Positions 37,474 through 46,565 of a stretch of DNA of 64,000 nucleotides are shown in pieces. Made by a program: the position numbers and the translations under genes. The stretch comes from Streptococcus suis S735. GTDB lineage: Bacteria > Bacillota > Bacilli > Lactobacillales > Streptococcaceae. Under the pieces are notes generated by a model, which had not been told where the DNA came from, made no database searches, and saw nothing but the letters and a program-made list of their open reading frames with translations. The stretch covers positions 496,001 through 560,000 of the forward strand of contig NC_018526.1 in assembly GCF_000294495.1 (NCBI RefSeq), in the 5' to 3' direction. The stretch's first letter is position 1. Each line of letters begins with the position of its first letter.

Positions 37474-38106
37474 ATGTTAGAGTTACGCAATTTGTCAAAA
37501 CGCTTTGAAGATAAACAGATTTTCTCCAACTATGATTTGGTCATTCCAGAAGGGAAAATTGTTGCCATTGTTGGTCAATCTGGCGGTGGTAAGACAACTC
37601 TTTTACGGATGTTGGCTGGTTTAGAGACTATTGATTCAGGAACTTTGATGTATAACGGTCAAGAACTGCCATTAGAGGAGTTGGGAAAACGACATTTGCT
37701 GGGCTTTGTCTTCCAGGACTTCCAGCTTTTCCCGCACCTATCCGTATTGGAAAACTTGGTTCTCTCTCCTATGAAAACGCAAAATATGTTGCGTTCAGAG
37801 GCGGAAGACAAGGCCCTTAAACTCTTGGATACTCTTGGACTTGCTAACCACGCAAATGCCTACCCATTTTCATTATCGGGTGGACAGAAACAACGTGTGG
37901 CCTTGGCGCGTGCGATGATGATTGATCCTGAGATTATCGGCTATGATGAACCAACTTCGGCCCTAGACCCTGAATTAAGAAAAGAAGTTGAGAAACTGAT
38001 TCTTGAAAATAGGGCTACTGGAATCACGCAAATTGTGGTCACCCATGATATGCAGTTTGCTGAGAATATCGCAGATGAAATCATCAAAATTGAACCGAAA
38101 CACTAA
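37474..38106 (+). CDS. Polar amino acid ABC transporter ATP-binding protein
   Basis: ATPase of the same importer. 210 residues, compact. Walker A VGQSGGGKTTL (about 33-43), Q loop FQDFQLFPHL, signature LSGGQKQRVALARAM (about 132-146), Walker B IIGYDEPTSALDP (about 153-165) and switch His in VVTHDM (about 187). Spacing to the permease is 9 bases, with RBS AGGAGG. Length and motifs match the GlnQ/TcyC group; the carried amino acid cannot be determined from the ATPase. Confidence 0.94.
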   Translation: MLELRNLSKRFEDKQIFSNYDLVIPEGKIVAIVGQSGGGKTTLLRMLAGLETIDSGTLMYNGQELPLEELGKRHLLGFVFQDFQLFPHLSVLENLVLSPMKTQNMLRSEAEDKALKLLDTLGLANHANAYPFSLSGGQKQRVALARAMMIDPEIIGYDEPTSALDPELRKEVEKLILENRATGITQIVVTHDMQFAENIADEIIKIEPKH

Positions 38107-38120
38107 GAAAAGGAACAAAT

Positions 38121-38963
38121 ATGATGATGAATATTAAAAAAATGATGCTTGGAGCTCTTGCTCTTGTAACTTCTTTGACTCTTGCTGCTTGTGGCTCCAA
38201 TGATTCGGCTACTAAGTCTGATAATTGGACAGCCTACGAGTCTGAAAAATCCGTTACGATTGGCTTTGATAAGACCTTTGTCCCAATGGGATTTGAACAG
38301 ACAGATGGTTCTTACACAGGTTTTGATATTGACTTGGCTAATGCAGTCTTTGAAAAATATGGAATTACTGTAAAATGGCAACCAATTGACTGGGACTTGA
38401 AAGAAACTGAATTGAATAACGGGAATATTGATTTAATTTGGAATGGTTATTCTATTACAGATGAGCGTAAGGAAAAAGTTCTTTTCACAAATCCCTACAT
38501 GGATAACCAACAAGTTCTTGTAACCAAAAAATCTTCCAATATTAGCCAAGTATCTGATATGAAGGATAAGATTTTAGGTGCGCAAGCAGGTTCATCTGGC
38601 TATTCAGTATTTGAATCACAACCAGCTATTTTGAAAGATATTGTTCAAAATAACGATGCAAGTCAGTATGCGACCTTCAATGAAGCCTTGATTGACTTGA
38701 AAAACGATCGTATTGATGGCCTTTTGATTGACCGTGTGTATGCAAATTATTACTTGCAACAAGAGGGAATTATCGCAGATTACAACATCATTGATGCAGG
38801 TTTTGAAAATGAAGCCTTCGCAGTCGGTGCTCGTAAATCAGATACGACACTCGTGGAAAACATTAATAAGGCGTTTGCTGAATTATATAAAGAAGGTAAA
38901 TTCCAAGAAATCTCCCAAAAATGGTTTGGTGAGGATGTTGCAACCGACACAGTAAAAAAATAA
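38121..38963 (+). CDS. Amino acid ABC transporter substrate-binding lipoprotein
   Basis: Extracellular solute-binding protein (SBP_bac_3) anchored by lipid. About 280 residues; lipobox LAAC with Cys24. The mature part shows the family pattern: FVPMGFEQTDGSYTGFDIDL (about 54-73), the hinge-region VKWQPIDWD, NGNIDLIWNGYSITDERK, and a late LLIDRVYANYYL. Three ATG codons in a row open the frame (38121, 38124, 38127); AAAGGA suits any of them. It is the last gene of the operon and no strong terminator follows it. A cystine- or glutamine-type ligand is plausible but unproven. Confidence 0.9.
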   Translation: MMMNIKKMMLGALALVTSLTLAACGSNDSATKSDNWTAYESEKSVTIGFDKTFVPMGFEQTDGSYTGFDIDLANAVFEKYGITVKWQPIDWDLKETELNNGNIDLIWNGYSITDERKEKVLFTNPYMDNQQVLVTKKSSNISQVSDMKDKILGAQAGSSGYSVFESQPAILKDIVQNNDASQYATFNEALIDLKNDRIDGLLIDRVYANYYLQQEGIIADYNIIDAGFENEAFAVGARKSDTTLVENINKAFAELYKEGKFQEISQKWFGEDVATDTVKK

Positions 38964-39420
38964 TAATGTAAGCAAAAGTGACTGAACAAGACATCCATGA
39001 TGGTTACACCCTCATCCACAGAATAATGAAAAGAACTCGTGAAAACGGTGGGGTGTACACCAATATCATTAACTTAAGATTCTACGAGGCTGAGCAAAAA
39101 GCTCAGCGCCACTTCTCGGAGTTCGTGTCAACATCTCAGCGCAGTGGTTGATTGGCTTAAACAGTCACTATTCTGACTGTTGGAGCTATGCGGGGGTGGG
39201 AGTTTAAAAGGTCTGGGAGACCTTTTAAAGTGGGAGATATAAGCTGACGGCAGTCAGCTCACATAAATTGATGTCTGGGGATAGATTGTTTCAGCTCAAC
39301 AACTTAAAACGAAAAATTGTTGACGAACTTTTTTTCGTCTGGTCGAGTTCTTATACGAAAACTCAAAAGAATGCAAAAATTCCCTTCCTATGATATAATC
39401 AAAGTGAAAAAAATTTGTAT
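38964..39420 (+). other. Hairpin-rich extragenic region, possible repeat element
   Basis: About 457 bases without an assigned gene. It holds a chain of perfect or near-perfect stem-loops: GGTGTACACC (39052-39061), GCTGAGC-N5-GCTCAGC (39089-39107), CAGTCA-N6-TGACTG (around 39160-39177), TTTAAAAGGTCT-GGG-AGACCTTTTAAA (39203-39229), AGCTGAC-N4-GTCAGCT (39242-39259) and GACGAA-N6-TTCGTC (around 39325-39342). A 58-codon frame from GTG 38978 covers the first part but has no SD. Possibly a dispersed S. suis repeat, a structured RNA, or old mobile-element ends. Confidence 0.5.
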
Positions 39421-39700
39421 TTAGGCTACTAGTTCGTCCCTAGTAGTCTTTTTTTGTGCTAAAAATTCAGGATAAGTCATCTGTTCTTTTAAAAGGATAT
39501 AGGCTATTTTTAATAGTTGATGCGCAAGTGCAATGGTTGCTTTTTGTGAGCCACGCCGACTTTGAATCTGATAATATCGTTCTGCTAATGGGCTGCCTTT
39601 TTGTCTTTTGACAGCGAAGGCCGCTTGACATAAGCATTTCTTCCAATAGGAATTCCCGTGTCGAATCTTGGTACTTCGTTTTTCCCACTCCCTAGGATTT
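39421..39700 (-). pseudogene. IS110/IS116-family transposase, C-terminal fragment
   Basis: On the minus strand a frame ending at TAA 39421-39423 encodes about 90 residues with KIRHGNSYWKKCLCQAAFAV and later ERYYQIQSRRGSQKATIALA, the Transposase_20 (IS116/IS110/IS902) C-terminal pattern in which the RRG..KA and HQLL segments are conserved. The N-terminal DEDD part is missing and upstream in-frame stops appear near 39737. It is a relic with no function expected. Confidence 0.75.
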
Positions 39701-39879
39701 TTTATTATATGACTTTTAGTCCATCACAATCCGTAAAGTATGTGACAAATGAACCGAGGATGGGCAAAAAATGGTCCTATAATTTCTGTAGCGGGTAAAA
39801 CCACTATGGAGCCTTTTAAATGTAAAAGTCATATGACCTATAATGAAAAGCGAAAAAACTTACATTAGAAAGAGGTCAT

Positions 39880-40740
39880 ATGGAATAAATCAAGAGTTAG
39901 GGGAGTGACTCTTGATTCCTGAGCCTAGAAATAGAAAAGCGAAGATCTTATCACAAATTTTCTTGGAATAGAAGACAAAAATATCGCTATCATGACTGAA
40001 TATGATGTGGAAACTCACTTAGATTGTGTGTCTCCAAAATGTCTTGCCTGAAAGGGACAAATAGTGAAATACAACTTCCAAAGAGCATCTAAAATCCTTT
40101 GCTTAGAAGCAGCTGATAATCCTCTCTCCTTATCCATCTTAGAAAGCGTCGGTTCAAGTGTAAAGGATGCGGGAAAATGGTTGTCGCTGAAATTCACTTA
40201 TTAAAAAAACGACCAAATCTCTGTTGCTATTAACCAGAAACCCCCCCAATTACTACTCGTTGAGAATCAAGCAATGAGTAAGCAATGTTCACCTGATACT
40301 ATTGTCATCAAGGATAGCTTTTCTATCCTATTCGGAACTATAAAGTAAGAGTTTTTGAAGGGGGTAGATATTGGTTGCATGTATTGAAAAACTTGTGGTT
40401 CCATGGTTTTTAAAGTTACTCTATCTGGCTATATTTTGAACTATGTTATTACACCAGTTTCTGATTATGTAGTGAATTGCTTGTTGGAAGGCTATCAGTA
40501 ATCTGTGATTTTAGCAGATTTAGTCAGGAGTTTAAAGACAACTTGGAACAGAAGGATAGAACATGGAAGGAGTTAATTAGTATAACAAATGGAGATTATT
40601 AGCCATGAGGCGAACCATTGAAACTCGTTTTCTGAATCATACGCTTTGTTTGATATAGAACAAACCTTTGCCAGAGGACTGCTCGGATTACAGCTACGGA
40701 TTGAACAAATCCTACTTATCTACAATCTAAGCTATTTTGA
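39880..40740 (+). pseudogene. Decayed ISL3-family transposase
   Basis: The start ATGGAATAAATC resembles the ISL3 opening MEQI with the third codon now a stop. Pieces in different frames remain: LGIEDKNI (39962-39985), KGQIVKYNFQRASKI with an upstream stop (about 40050-40095), and RRFKCKGCGKMVVAEIHLLKK (about 40144-40206), the zinc-ribbon segment of ISL3 transposases. Frames shift between pieces. After about 40210 similarity is too weak to follow; the rest to 40740 has many stops and no other recognisable gene, so the right boundary is approximate. Confidence 0.65.
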
Positions 40741-40760
40741 CTTTAACTAGTAGCACGGGT

Positions 40761-40796
40761 AAAAAAACTGCCTAGTTCAATCAGAACTGGGCAGTA
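40761..40796 (-). terminator. Terminator of the metallo-beta-lactamase-fold gene
   Basis: Twelve-base stem ACTGCCCAGTTC / GAACTAGGCAGT (one G-U pair) with the T run on the minus strand. Confidence 0.85.
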
Positions 40797-40802
40797 CTTA
40801 TT

Positions 40803-41441
40803 TTACATTCTAAAAAATGGATTGAAATTTTTCTCATGTCCAACGCTGGTATTTTGACCATGACCTGGATGGACAGTATAGTGATTTGGCAGGGTAAAGA
40901 TATGTTCTCTGATGCCAGTAATCAGGTCATCAAAGTTGCTGGTTGGCAGGTCTGTGCGTCCCACAGTTTCACGGAAAAGTGCGTCTCCAGTGATGACACA
41001 TTCATCCTCTGGGAAGATAAAGGAAACACCACCAATAGAGTGACCAGGTGTTGGAACTACCTTGAAATGAAAACCGTCAAACTGGTAGTCTTCTTGGTAT
41101 TGGAAGATTTTTTCAGCAGGTCGGCAGACTACATTTTCCATATCATCATGACGAGGTAGACCTGATAGATTCATCTCTGGTGTGTAGAGCCAGCTGGCTT
41201 CATTTTCAGCCACATAGACAGGCGGGAAATTGTAGGTCTCACGCAGGATGTCCAAACTCATAATATGGTCATAGTGAGTGTGAGTCAGGAGAATAGCCGA
41301 AATTGGTTTTCCGATTTTTTCGATAGTTACTTGAATTTTTGTCCAGTCACTCCCAGGGTCAATGATAATCAGATGGGTATCATTTTCAAGGTAGTAGGTA
41401 TTTTGAAAAGCGACAGGATTGACAGATTTGTGAATAATCAT
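40803..41441 (-). CDS. Metallo-beta-lactamase-fold hydrolase (glyoxalase II-like)
   Basis: Zinc-dependent hydrolase of the MBL superfamily, glyoxalase II-like group. 212 residues. The metal motif THTHYDHI (about 53-60) is intact, followed by PGHSIGGVSF (His about 133), the bridging Asp in VITGDALFRETVGRTDLP (about 150-167), and a final HPGHGQNTSVGHEK (about 193-206). Substrates of close relatives vary (S-lactoylglutathione, persulfides, thioesters); none can be chosen here. RBS AAGAAGGAAAAAG. Monocistronic, divergent from dinG. Confidence 0.9.
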   Translation of the reverse strand: MIIHKSVNPVAFQNTYYLENDTHLIIIDPGSDWTKIQVTIEKIGKPISAILLTHTHYDHIMSLDILRETYNFPPVYVAENEASWLYTPEMNLSGLPRHDDMENVVCRPAEKIFQYQEDYQFDGFHFKVVPTPGHSIGGVSFIFPEDECVITGDALFRETVGRTDLPTSNFDDLITGIREHIFTLPNHYTVHPGHGQNTSVGHEKNFNPFFRM

Positions 41442-41541
41442 TCTTTTTCCTTCTTCTAACAGTTACTGATGTTACTAGTCTAACAAAAAAACACGCCTTC
41501 TTCATGGAATTTGTTTGGAGCTTTTTCCATGAGAGGGAATA

Positions 41542-41550
41542 TGCTATAAT
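41542..41550 (+). promoter_or_regulatory. Extended -10 promoter of dinG
   Basis: TGCTATAAT, seven bases (GAACAGT) before the ATG at 41558. Confidence 0.65.
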
Positions 41551-41557
41551 GAACAGT

Positions 41558-44017
41558 ATGAAAGACACAAGAACAAGCAATCGGTATGCCGTTGTAGATT
41601 TGGAAGCAACTGGTACAGGTACCGATGCAAAAATCATTCAAATCGGGATTGTTCTCGTTGAAAATGGAGAAATCATTGACAGTTATGCAACGGATATCAA
41701 TCCCTATGAGCTACTGGATGACCATATCAAGAATCTGACAGGTATCACAGACCAACAGCTAAGTCAGGCTCCAGATTTTGGTCAGGTAGCAAGTACCATT
41801 TACGACATGATTGGAGATGCTATTTTTGTAGCCCATAATGTCAAATTTGATGCTAATCTCTTGGCAGAAGCACTCTTTTTTGAAGGTTATGAACTGTTGA
41901 CACCGCGTGTAGATACGGTAGAATTATCACAGCTATTTTTCCCGACTTTTGAAAAATATAGCTTGGGAAACCTTGCAGAGCATTTGGAACTTGGTTTGGA
42001 CCAGGCACACACGGCCATATCAGATGCCATGGCTACGGCGCGCTTGCTCATCAAAATTCAAGAGAAAATAAAGAGCTTACCCAGGTCTATTGTTGAAAAG
42101 ATTCTTGATTTGGCGGACAATCTGCTCTTTGAATCCCGTTTGGTCATTGATGAGATGGTGCCTGTTCTGTCAGAAAATCTATCATACGATTTAGAATCTA
42201 TTCATGACTTGGTCTTGAAAAAGCCAGAAGAAATCAAGTCAGCCTACCGATTATCTGAAGATTTTTCGACCAATATTGCCCTTCTCGGCTTGCATGAACG
42301 AAAAAAACAAACTGCTTTTGCTCAAGTAGTAGAAAAACGCTTGGTTGACGAAGAAAAAGTGCATTTTATTCAAGCGCAGGCAGGTTTGGGGAAGACTTAC
42401 GGTTATCTCTTGCCTTTACTTGCTAAGTCAGACCAGCCTTTATTGGTCACCGTACCGACCAAGCTCCTTCAAGAGCAGATTATGGAAAAGGAAGGGAGCA
42501 AGCTTAAAGAGATATTTCGTATTCCCATAGTCTCTCTAAAATCACCCAAGCATTTTATCAAGTTAGACAACTACTGGAAAACCCTGCAGAGGCAGGATGA
42601 TAATCGCCTGGTCAATCAATTCAAAATGCAGGTGCTTGTCTGGTTATGCGAAACCACGACAGGTGATTTGGATGAGCTTAAGCAAAAACAACGCTATCAA
42701 GCTTACTTTGATGAGATTGCCCACGATGGGAAATTGGAGCCTGAAAGTCTTTTTTGGGGCTTGGATTTTTGGCAACGATTGAACCAACAAGCTCTCTCTA
42801 GTAGACTGCTCATTACCAACCACGCTTATTTTCTCAGCCATCTTAAGGACCAAGATCCTCACATGGATAAGCGTATGGTGGTGATTGATGAAGCACAAAA
42901 GTTTCTCTTGGCTGCTGAAAATCTAGCGACGGCTTCGCAAGATTTGACAAGTATGTTACAAGTATTGCAAAGTAAAAAGGATAGAGCGACGGCTATTTTG
43001 GACCAACGTTTGTATGAGTCTTGCCAGTTTGAACTCAACCACTTTTTGAGTCGTTTTCGTCAGCATGGTCAACGAGAGGTTCAAAAGGCTGAACTTCACC
43101 AACTTGGTCAGAACCTGGAGGAGCTTGGAGATGTTGATTTGAACGACTTGCATCAGCTCATAGACTATTACGATACCTTTTGGTTGGAGGAGAAAAATTT
43201 AGAAGAAAAGCGGCTTGCCTATTTGCGGAGCTCCAAGGATAGCCTCCTAAATGCGACCAACTATCTGCCAGATACTAAGATTTTCTGCATCAGCGCCACC
43301 TTGACCATCAGCAAAAAGGTCAGTCTGGCGGATCTGCTGGGCTTTGAGCAGGTCACCTTGGATTTGATACCGACTCAAACTGTGACCAACCAGCGGCTAC
43401 TTTTTCCGACCCATCTCCCCGACATCCTCGCTTGGACCAAGGAGGAGCATGCAGCATATTTGGCTACTACTTTAGGAGAGATAGCAGAGCTGGGACGACC
43501 GATTTTGGTCTTGTTTACATCGATTTCTATGCTCTTGCAGGTGTCGGATTTGTTAGAAGACAATAACATTCCCCACCTAGCCCAGCACAAGCATGGACAG
43601 GAAATGACTCTCAAACGCAAATTTGAACGAGGGGAATGCCAAATTTTACTCGGCACAGGTGTATTCTGGGAGGGCGTTGACTTTGCCAGTCAGAATCAAT
43701 TGATTCAGGTTATTACAAGGCTCCCATTTGACAATCCAAAGGACCGGTTTGTACAAAAAATCAATCACCATCTGCGTGAAGAAGGGAAAAATCCATTTTA
43801 TGATTACAGCCTGCCTATGATGATGATTAAGCTCAAACAAGCCATCGGTCGTACCAATCGCCATGACAAACAAGATTCACTAGTCTTGGTTTTGGACCCG
43901 CGTGTTCACACCAAACGCTATGGACAGCAAATTCTGTCCTTCTTTGAGAAAGATTATTTAATGTTAAGTGTGGATGCGAAAGAAATAGAAGGAGCTATTC
44001 AAGATTTTTTTGAATAA
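41558..44017 (+). CDS. dinG: DinG-family helicase with N-terminal exonuclease domain
   Basis: Fusion of a DEDDh 3'-5' exonuclease (about 1-165) and an XPD/DinG-like superfamily 2 helicase, the form usual in Bacillota. 819 residues. Exonuclease I is AVVDLEATGTGTD (about 10-22), II is VAHNVKFDANLL, III has AHTAISDAMATARLL. Helicase motif I is QAGLGKTYGYLLPL and motif II is MVVIDEAQKF; late motifs are GTGVFWEGVDF and QAIGRTNRHDKQDS. No Fe-S Cys cluster was recognised. The frame is open 18 codons upstream, but the consensus -10 at 41545-41550 excludes those starts, leaving the ATG at 41558 and a leaderless mRNA. Role: DNA repair. Confidence 0.92.
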   Translation: MKDTRTSNRYAVVDLEATGTGTDAKIIQIGIVLVENGEIIDSYATDINPYELLDDHIKNLTGITDQQLSQAPDFGQVASTIYDMIGDAIFVAHNVKFDANLLAEALFFEGYELLTPRVDTVELSQLFFPTFEKYSLGNLAEHLELGLDQAHTAISDAMATARLLIKIQEKIKSLPRSIVEKILDLADNLLFESRLVIDEMVPVLSENLSYDLESIHDLVLKKPEEIKSAYRLSEDFSTNIALLGLHERKKQTAFAQVVEKRLVDEEKVHFIQAQAGLGKTYGYLLPLLAKSDQPLLVTVPTKLLQEQIMEKEGSKLKEIFRIPIVSLKSPKHFIKLDNYWKTLQRQDDNRLVNQFKMQVLVWLCETTTGDLDELKQKQRYQAYFDEIAHDGKLEPESLFWGLDFWQRLNQQALSSRLLITNHAYFLSHLKDQDPHMDKRMVVIDEAQKFLLAAENLATASQDLTSMLQVLQSKKDRATAILDQRLYESCQFELNHFLSRFRQHGQREVQKAELHQLGQNLEELGDVDLNDLHQLIDYYDTFWLEEKNLEEKRLAYLRSSKDSLLNATNYLPDTKIFCISATLTISKKVSLADLLGFEQVTLDLIPTQTVTNQRLLFPTHLPDILAWTKEEHAAYLATTLGEIAELGRPILVLFTSISMLLQVSDLLEDNNIPHLAQHKHGQEMTLKRKFERGECQILLGTGVFWEGVDFASQNQLIQVITRLPFDNPKDRFVQKINHHLREEGKNPFYDYSLPMMMIKLKQAIGRTNRHDKQDSLVLVLDPRVHTKRYGQQILSFFEKDYLMLSVDAKEIEGAIQDFFE

Positions 44018-44021
44018 GTTG

Positions 44022-44047
44022 AAAGGGAGCCACAAGGCTTCCTTTTG
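44022..44047 (+). terminator. dinG terminator
   Basis: AAAGGGAGCC-ACAA-GGCTTCCTTT stem followed by TGTTT. Confidence 0.65.
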
Positions 44048-44135
44048 TTTCCAGCGTTTTTTAATGCACTCATGATTAGGAATCTATTCCCTCTCTCCTT
44101 GCCGAATAACAGTGATTTTCTTTATGATTAAAATA

Positions 44136-44144
44136 TGGTATAAT
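44136..44144 (+). promoter_or_regulatory. Extended -10 promoter of proBAC
   Basis: TGGTATAAT, 32 bases before the proB ATG. Confidence 0.55.
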
Positions 44145-44176
44145 TTTCCAAATATTAGTTTTTGTGAGAAGAGATT

Positions 44177-45253
44177 ATGACAGAAAAAACAATTGTATTT
44201 AAGGTCGGGACAAGTTCTCTGACGCAAGAAAATGGCAGTCTGGACCGTATCAAGATCGCTCGGATTACCAATCAGCTGGCTCAGTTGCACCAGAAAGGTT
44301 ACCAGATTGTGCTGGTGACGTCGGGCTCGATTGCTGCTGGTTTTCGGAGATTGGGATTTGACAAGCGACCGACCAAGATTGCGGAGAAGCAGGCTTCTGC
44401 GGCCGTTGGACAAGGTTTGCTGATTGAGGAATATACGCAAAATCTAATGAAGGACGGCATCGTATCGGCTCAGATTTTACTGACCCAGGATGATTTTGCG
44501 GATGCCAGACGTTATCAGAATGCCTCTCAAGCCTTGCAGGTCTTGCTCAAGCAACGGGCTATTCCTATTATAAATGAAAATGATACCATTGCCATTGAGG
44601 AGATTAAGGTGGGGGATAACGATACTTTATCTGCTCAGGTGGCTTCTCTCTTGAAAGCAGACCTATTGGTGCTCTTGACGGATGTGGATGGACTTTACAC
44701 TGCCAATCCTAACAGCGATCCGACTGCCCAGCACTTGCCTCAAATTAAGGAGATTACGGAAGATTTATTTGCCATGGCAGCAGGAGCAGGCTCGTCCAAT
44801 GGAACAGGTGGCATGACCACCAAATTGCAGGCGGCCCAGATTGCGACCAAGTCAGGCGTGCCCGTCTTTATCTGCTCTTCAAAAGAGGATACCGCCCTCT
44901 TGCAGGCGGTCACCCAAGCCAATCGTGGAACGCTCTTTTTAGCAGATGACCATGCCATGAACCAACGCAAGCAGTGGATGGCCTTCTATGCTCGGACAGA
45001 CGCGGCGGTTGAAGTGGATGCAGGAGCGGTTGATGCTATGTTGCACCAGGGCCGCAGTTTGTTAGCTACTGGTGTCAAAGCCCTCGAAGGAGACTTTGAA
45101 GTGGGCCAGGTCGTAGAAGTTTACAGCCAAGCAGACCATCGTTTGATTGGTAAAGGTCGGGTCAAACTGTCCTCCAAGGACTTGCAGGACCAGTTGGCAA
45201 ATGGCAGAGCAGAGGGCGTGTTGATTCACCGCAACGATTGGGTGAGCTTATAG
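44177..45253 (+). CDS. proB: Glutamate 5-kinase
   Basis: First step of proline synthesis: phosphorylates glutamate to gamma-glutamyl phosphate. 358 residues. The amino-acid kinase core (about 1-255) shows [11 protein letters not shown] (about 5-15), [15 protein letters not shown] (about 50-64), INENDTI (about 134) and TDVDGLY (about 168). [16 protein letters not shown] (about 209-224) is the ATP-site loop. A C-terminal PUA domain (about 275-358, GKGRVKLSS) follows. It heads the proBAC operon. RBS GAGAAGAG. Confidence 0.97.
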
Positions 45254-45256
45254 TTG

Positions 45257-45297
45257 TTCAGTTTGTCTCGATTATGTTGACGAACGAGTAAACTGAA
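45257..45297 (+). other. Stem-loop between proB and proA
   Basis: TTCAGTTT / AAACTGAA outer stem and CTCG / CGAG inner stem in the 64-base proB-proA gap. There is no T run, so it is not a classical terminator; it could affect mRNA stability or relative expression. Confidence 0.5.
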
Positions 45298-45317
45298 AGA
45301 CTAAATAGGAGAAATTT

Positions 45318-46556
45318 ATGACAACAACACAAGTATTATTAGATAGTTTATTGGCCAACAAGGCTTCTATCAACCTAGCGACAACAGAACAGAAAAACCA
45401 GGCTCTATCAGCAATGGCAGACCAGTTGGTTGCTCAGACTGAGGCAATTTTAGCAGGCAATGCCATCGACATGGAACATGCCCAAGGCAAGATTAGCCAG
45501 GTGATGCAGGACCGTTTGCTGCTGACAGAGGAACGGATTGAAGCTATGGCAGATGGCATTCGTGCCTTGATTGGCTTGCCAGATCCTGTCGGATTAGTCT
45601 TGGAAGAATCCACTCGGGCAGACGGCTTGAACATTTGCAAGAAATCCATTCCCTTTGGTTTGGTGGGAATGATTTACGAAAGCCGACCAAACGTGACTTC
45701 AGATGCCGCTGCCTTGGCCATCAAGAGTGGTAATGCGGTCATCTTGCGTGGTGGCAAGGAAGCTTTTCATTCGGCCAAAGCGATTGTCACAGCACTCAAG
45801 AGTGGCTTGGAAGAAGCTGGTGTCTCACCAAAGGTCATCGAGTTAGTCCAAGATACCAGCCGGGTCTCTGCGACGGAGTTGATGACCGCAAAAGGCAAGA
45901 TTGATTTATTGGTGCCACGTGGTGGAGCAGGACTCATTCAAGCCGTAGTAGAAAATGCGACTGTGCCAGTTATTGAAACAGGAACAGGTATCTGCCATGT
46001 CTATGTGGACAAGGATGCGGACTTGGACAAGGCCTTGCGGATTGTGGTCAATGCCAAAACCAGTCGTCCCTCAGTCTGCAATGCGGCGGAAGTCTTGTTG
46101 GTCCATGAAGAAATTGCCAGCCAATTCCTACCTCGCTTGGAAGAAGCTCTTTCTGGTCAGGTGGAATTACGTGCCGACAGTCAGGCCCAGGCTCTCCTCA
46201 ACCAAGCCAGACCAGCAGGCGACCAAGATTTTGACACAGAATTTTTGGACTATATCATGGCGGTCAAGGTCGTTTCAAGTGTAGAAGAGGCTATCAGCCA
46301 TATCGCCCAACATTCGACTGGACATAGCGAGGCGATTGTGACGGAAAACAGCCAGACAGCAGAGCATTTTACACTCCATGTGGACTCGGCAGCAGTCTAT
46401 GTCAATGCCTCGACCCGCTTTACAGACGGTGGAGAGTTCGGTCTGGGCTGTGAGCTGGGTATTTCCACCCAGAAGATGCACGCCCGTGGTCCAATGGGAC
46501 TGCGTGAAATGACCACTTACAAGTACATCATCACAGGCGACGGCCACATTCGTTAG
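45318..46556 (+). CDS. proA: Gamma-glutamyl phosphate reductase
   Basis: Second step of proline synthesis: reduces gamma-glutamyl phosphate to glutamate semialdehyde with NADPH. 412 residues, ALDH fold. [19 protein letters not shown] (about 110-128), [10 protein letters not shown] (about 147), VPRGGAGLI and the catalytic Cys in [11 protein letters not shown] (about 253-263) are intact, as is the C-terminal [22 protein letters not shown]. It follows proB after a 64-base gap with a hairpin and is 9 bases from proC. Confidence 0.98.
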   Translation: MTTTQVLLDSLLANKASINLATTEQKNQALSAMADQLVAQTEAILAGNAIDMEHAQGKISQVMQDRLLLTEERIEAMADGIRALIGLPDPVGLVLEESTRADGLNICKKSIPFGLVGMIYESRPNVTSDAAALAIKSGNAVILRGGKEAFHSAKAIVTALKSGLEEAGVSPKVIELVQDTSRVSATELMTAKGKIDLLVPRGGAGLIQAVVENATVPVIETGTGICHVYVDKDADLDKALRIVVNAKTSRPSVCNAAEVLLVHEEIASQFLPRLEEALSGQVELRADSQAQALLNQARPAGDQDFDTEFLDYIMAVKVVSSVEEAISHIAQHSTGHSEAIVTENSQTAEHFTLHVDSAAVYVNASTRFTDGGEFGLGCELGISTQKMHARGPMGLREMTTYKYIITGDGHIR

Positions 46557-46565
46557 GAGGACAAG

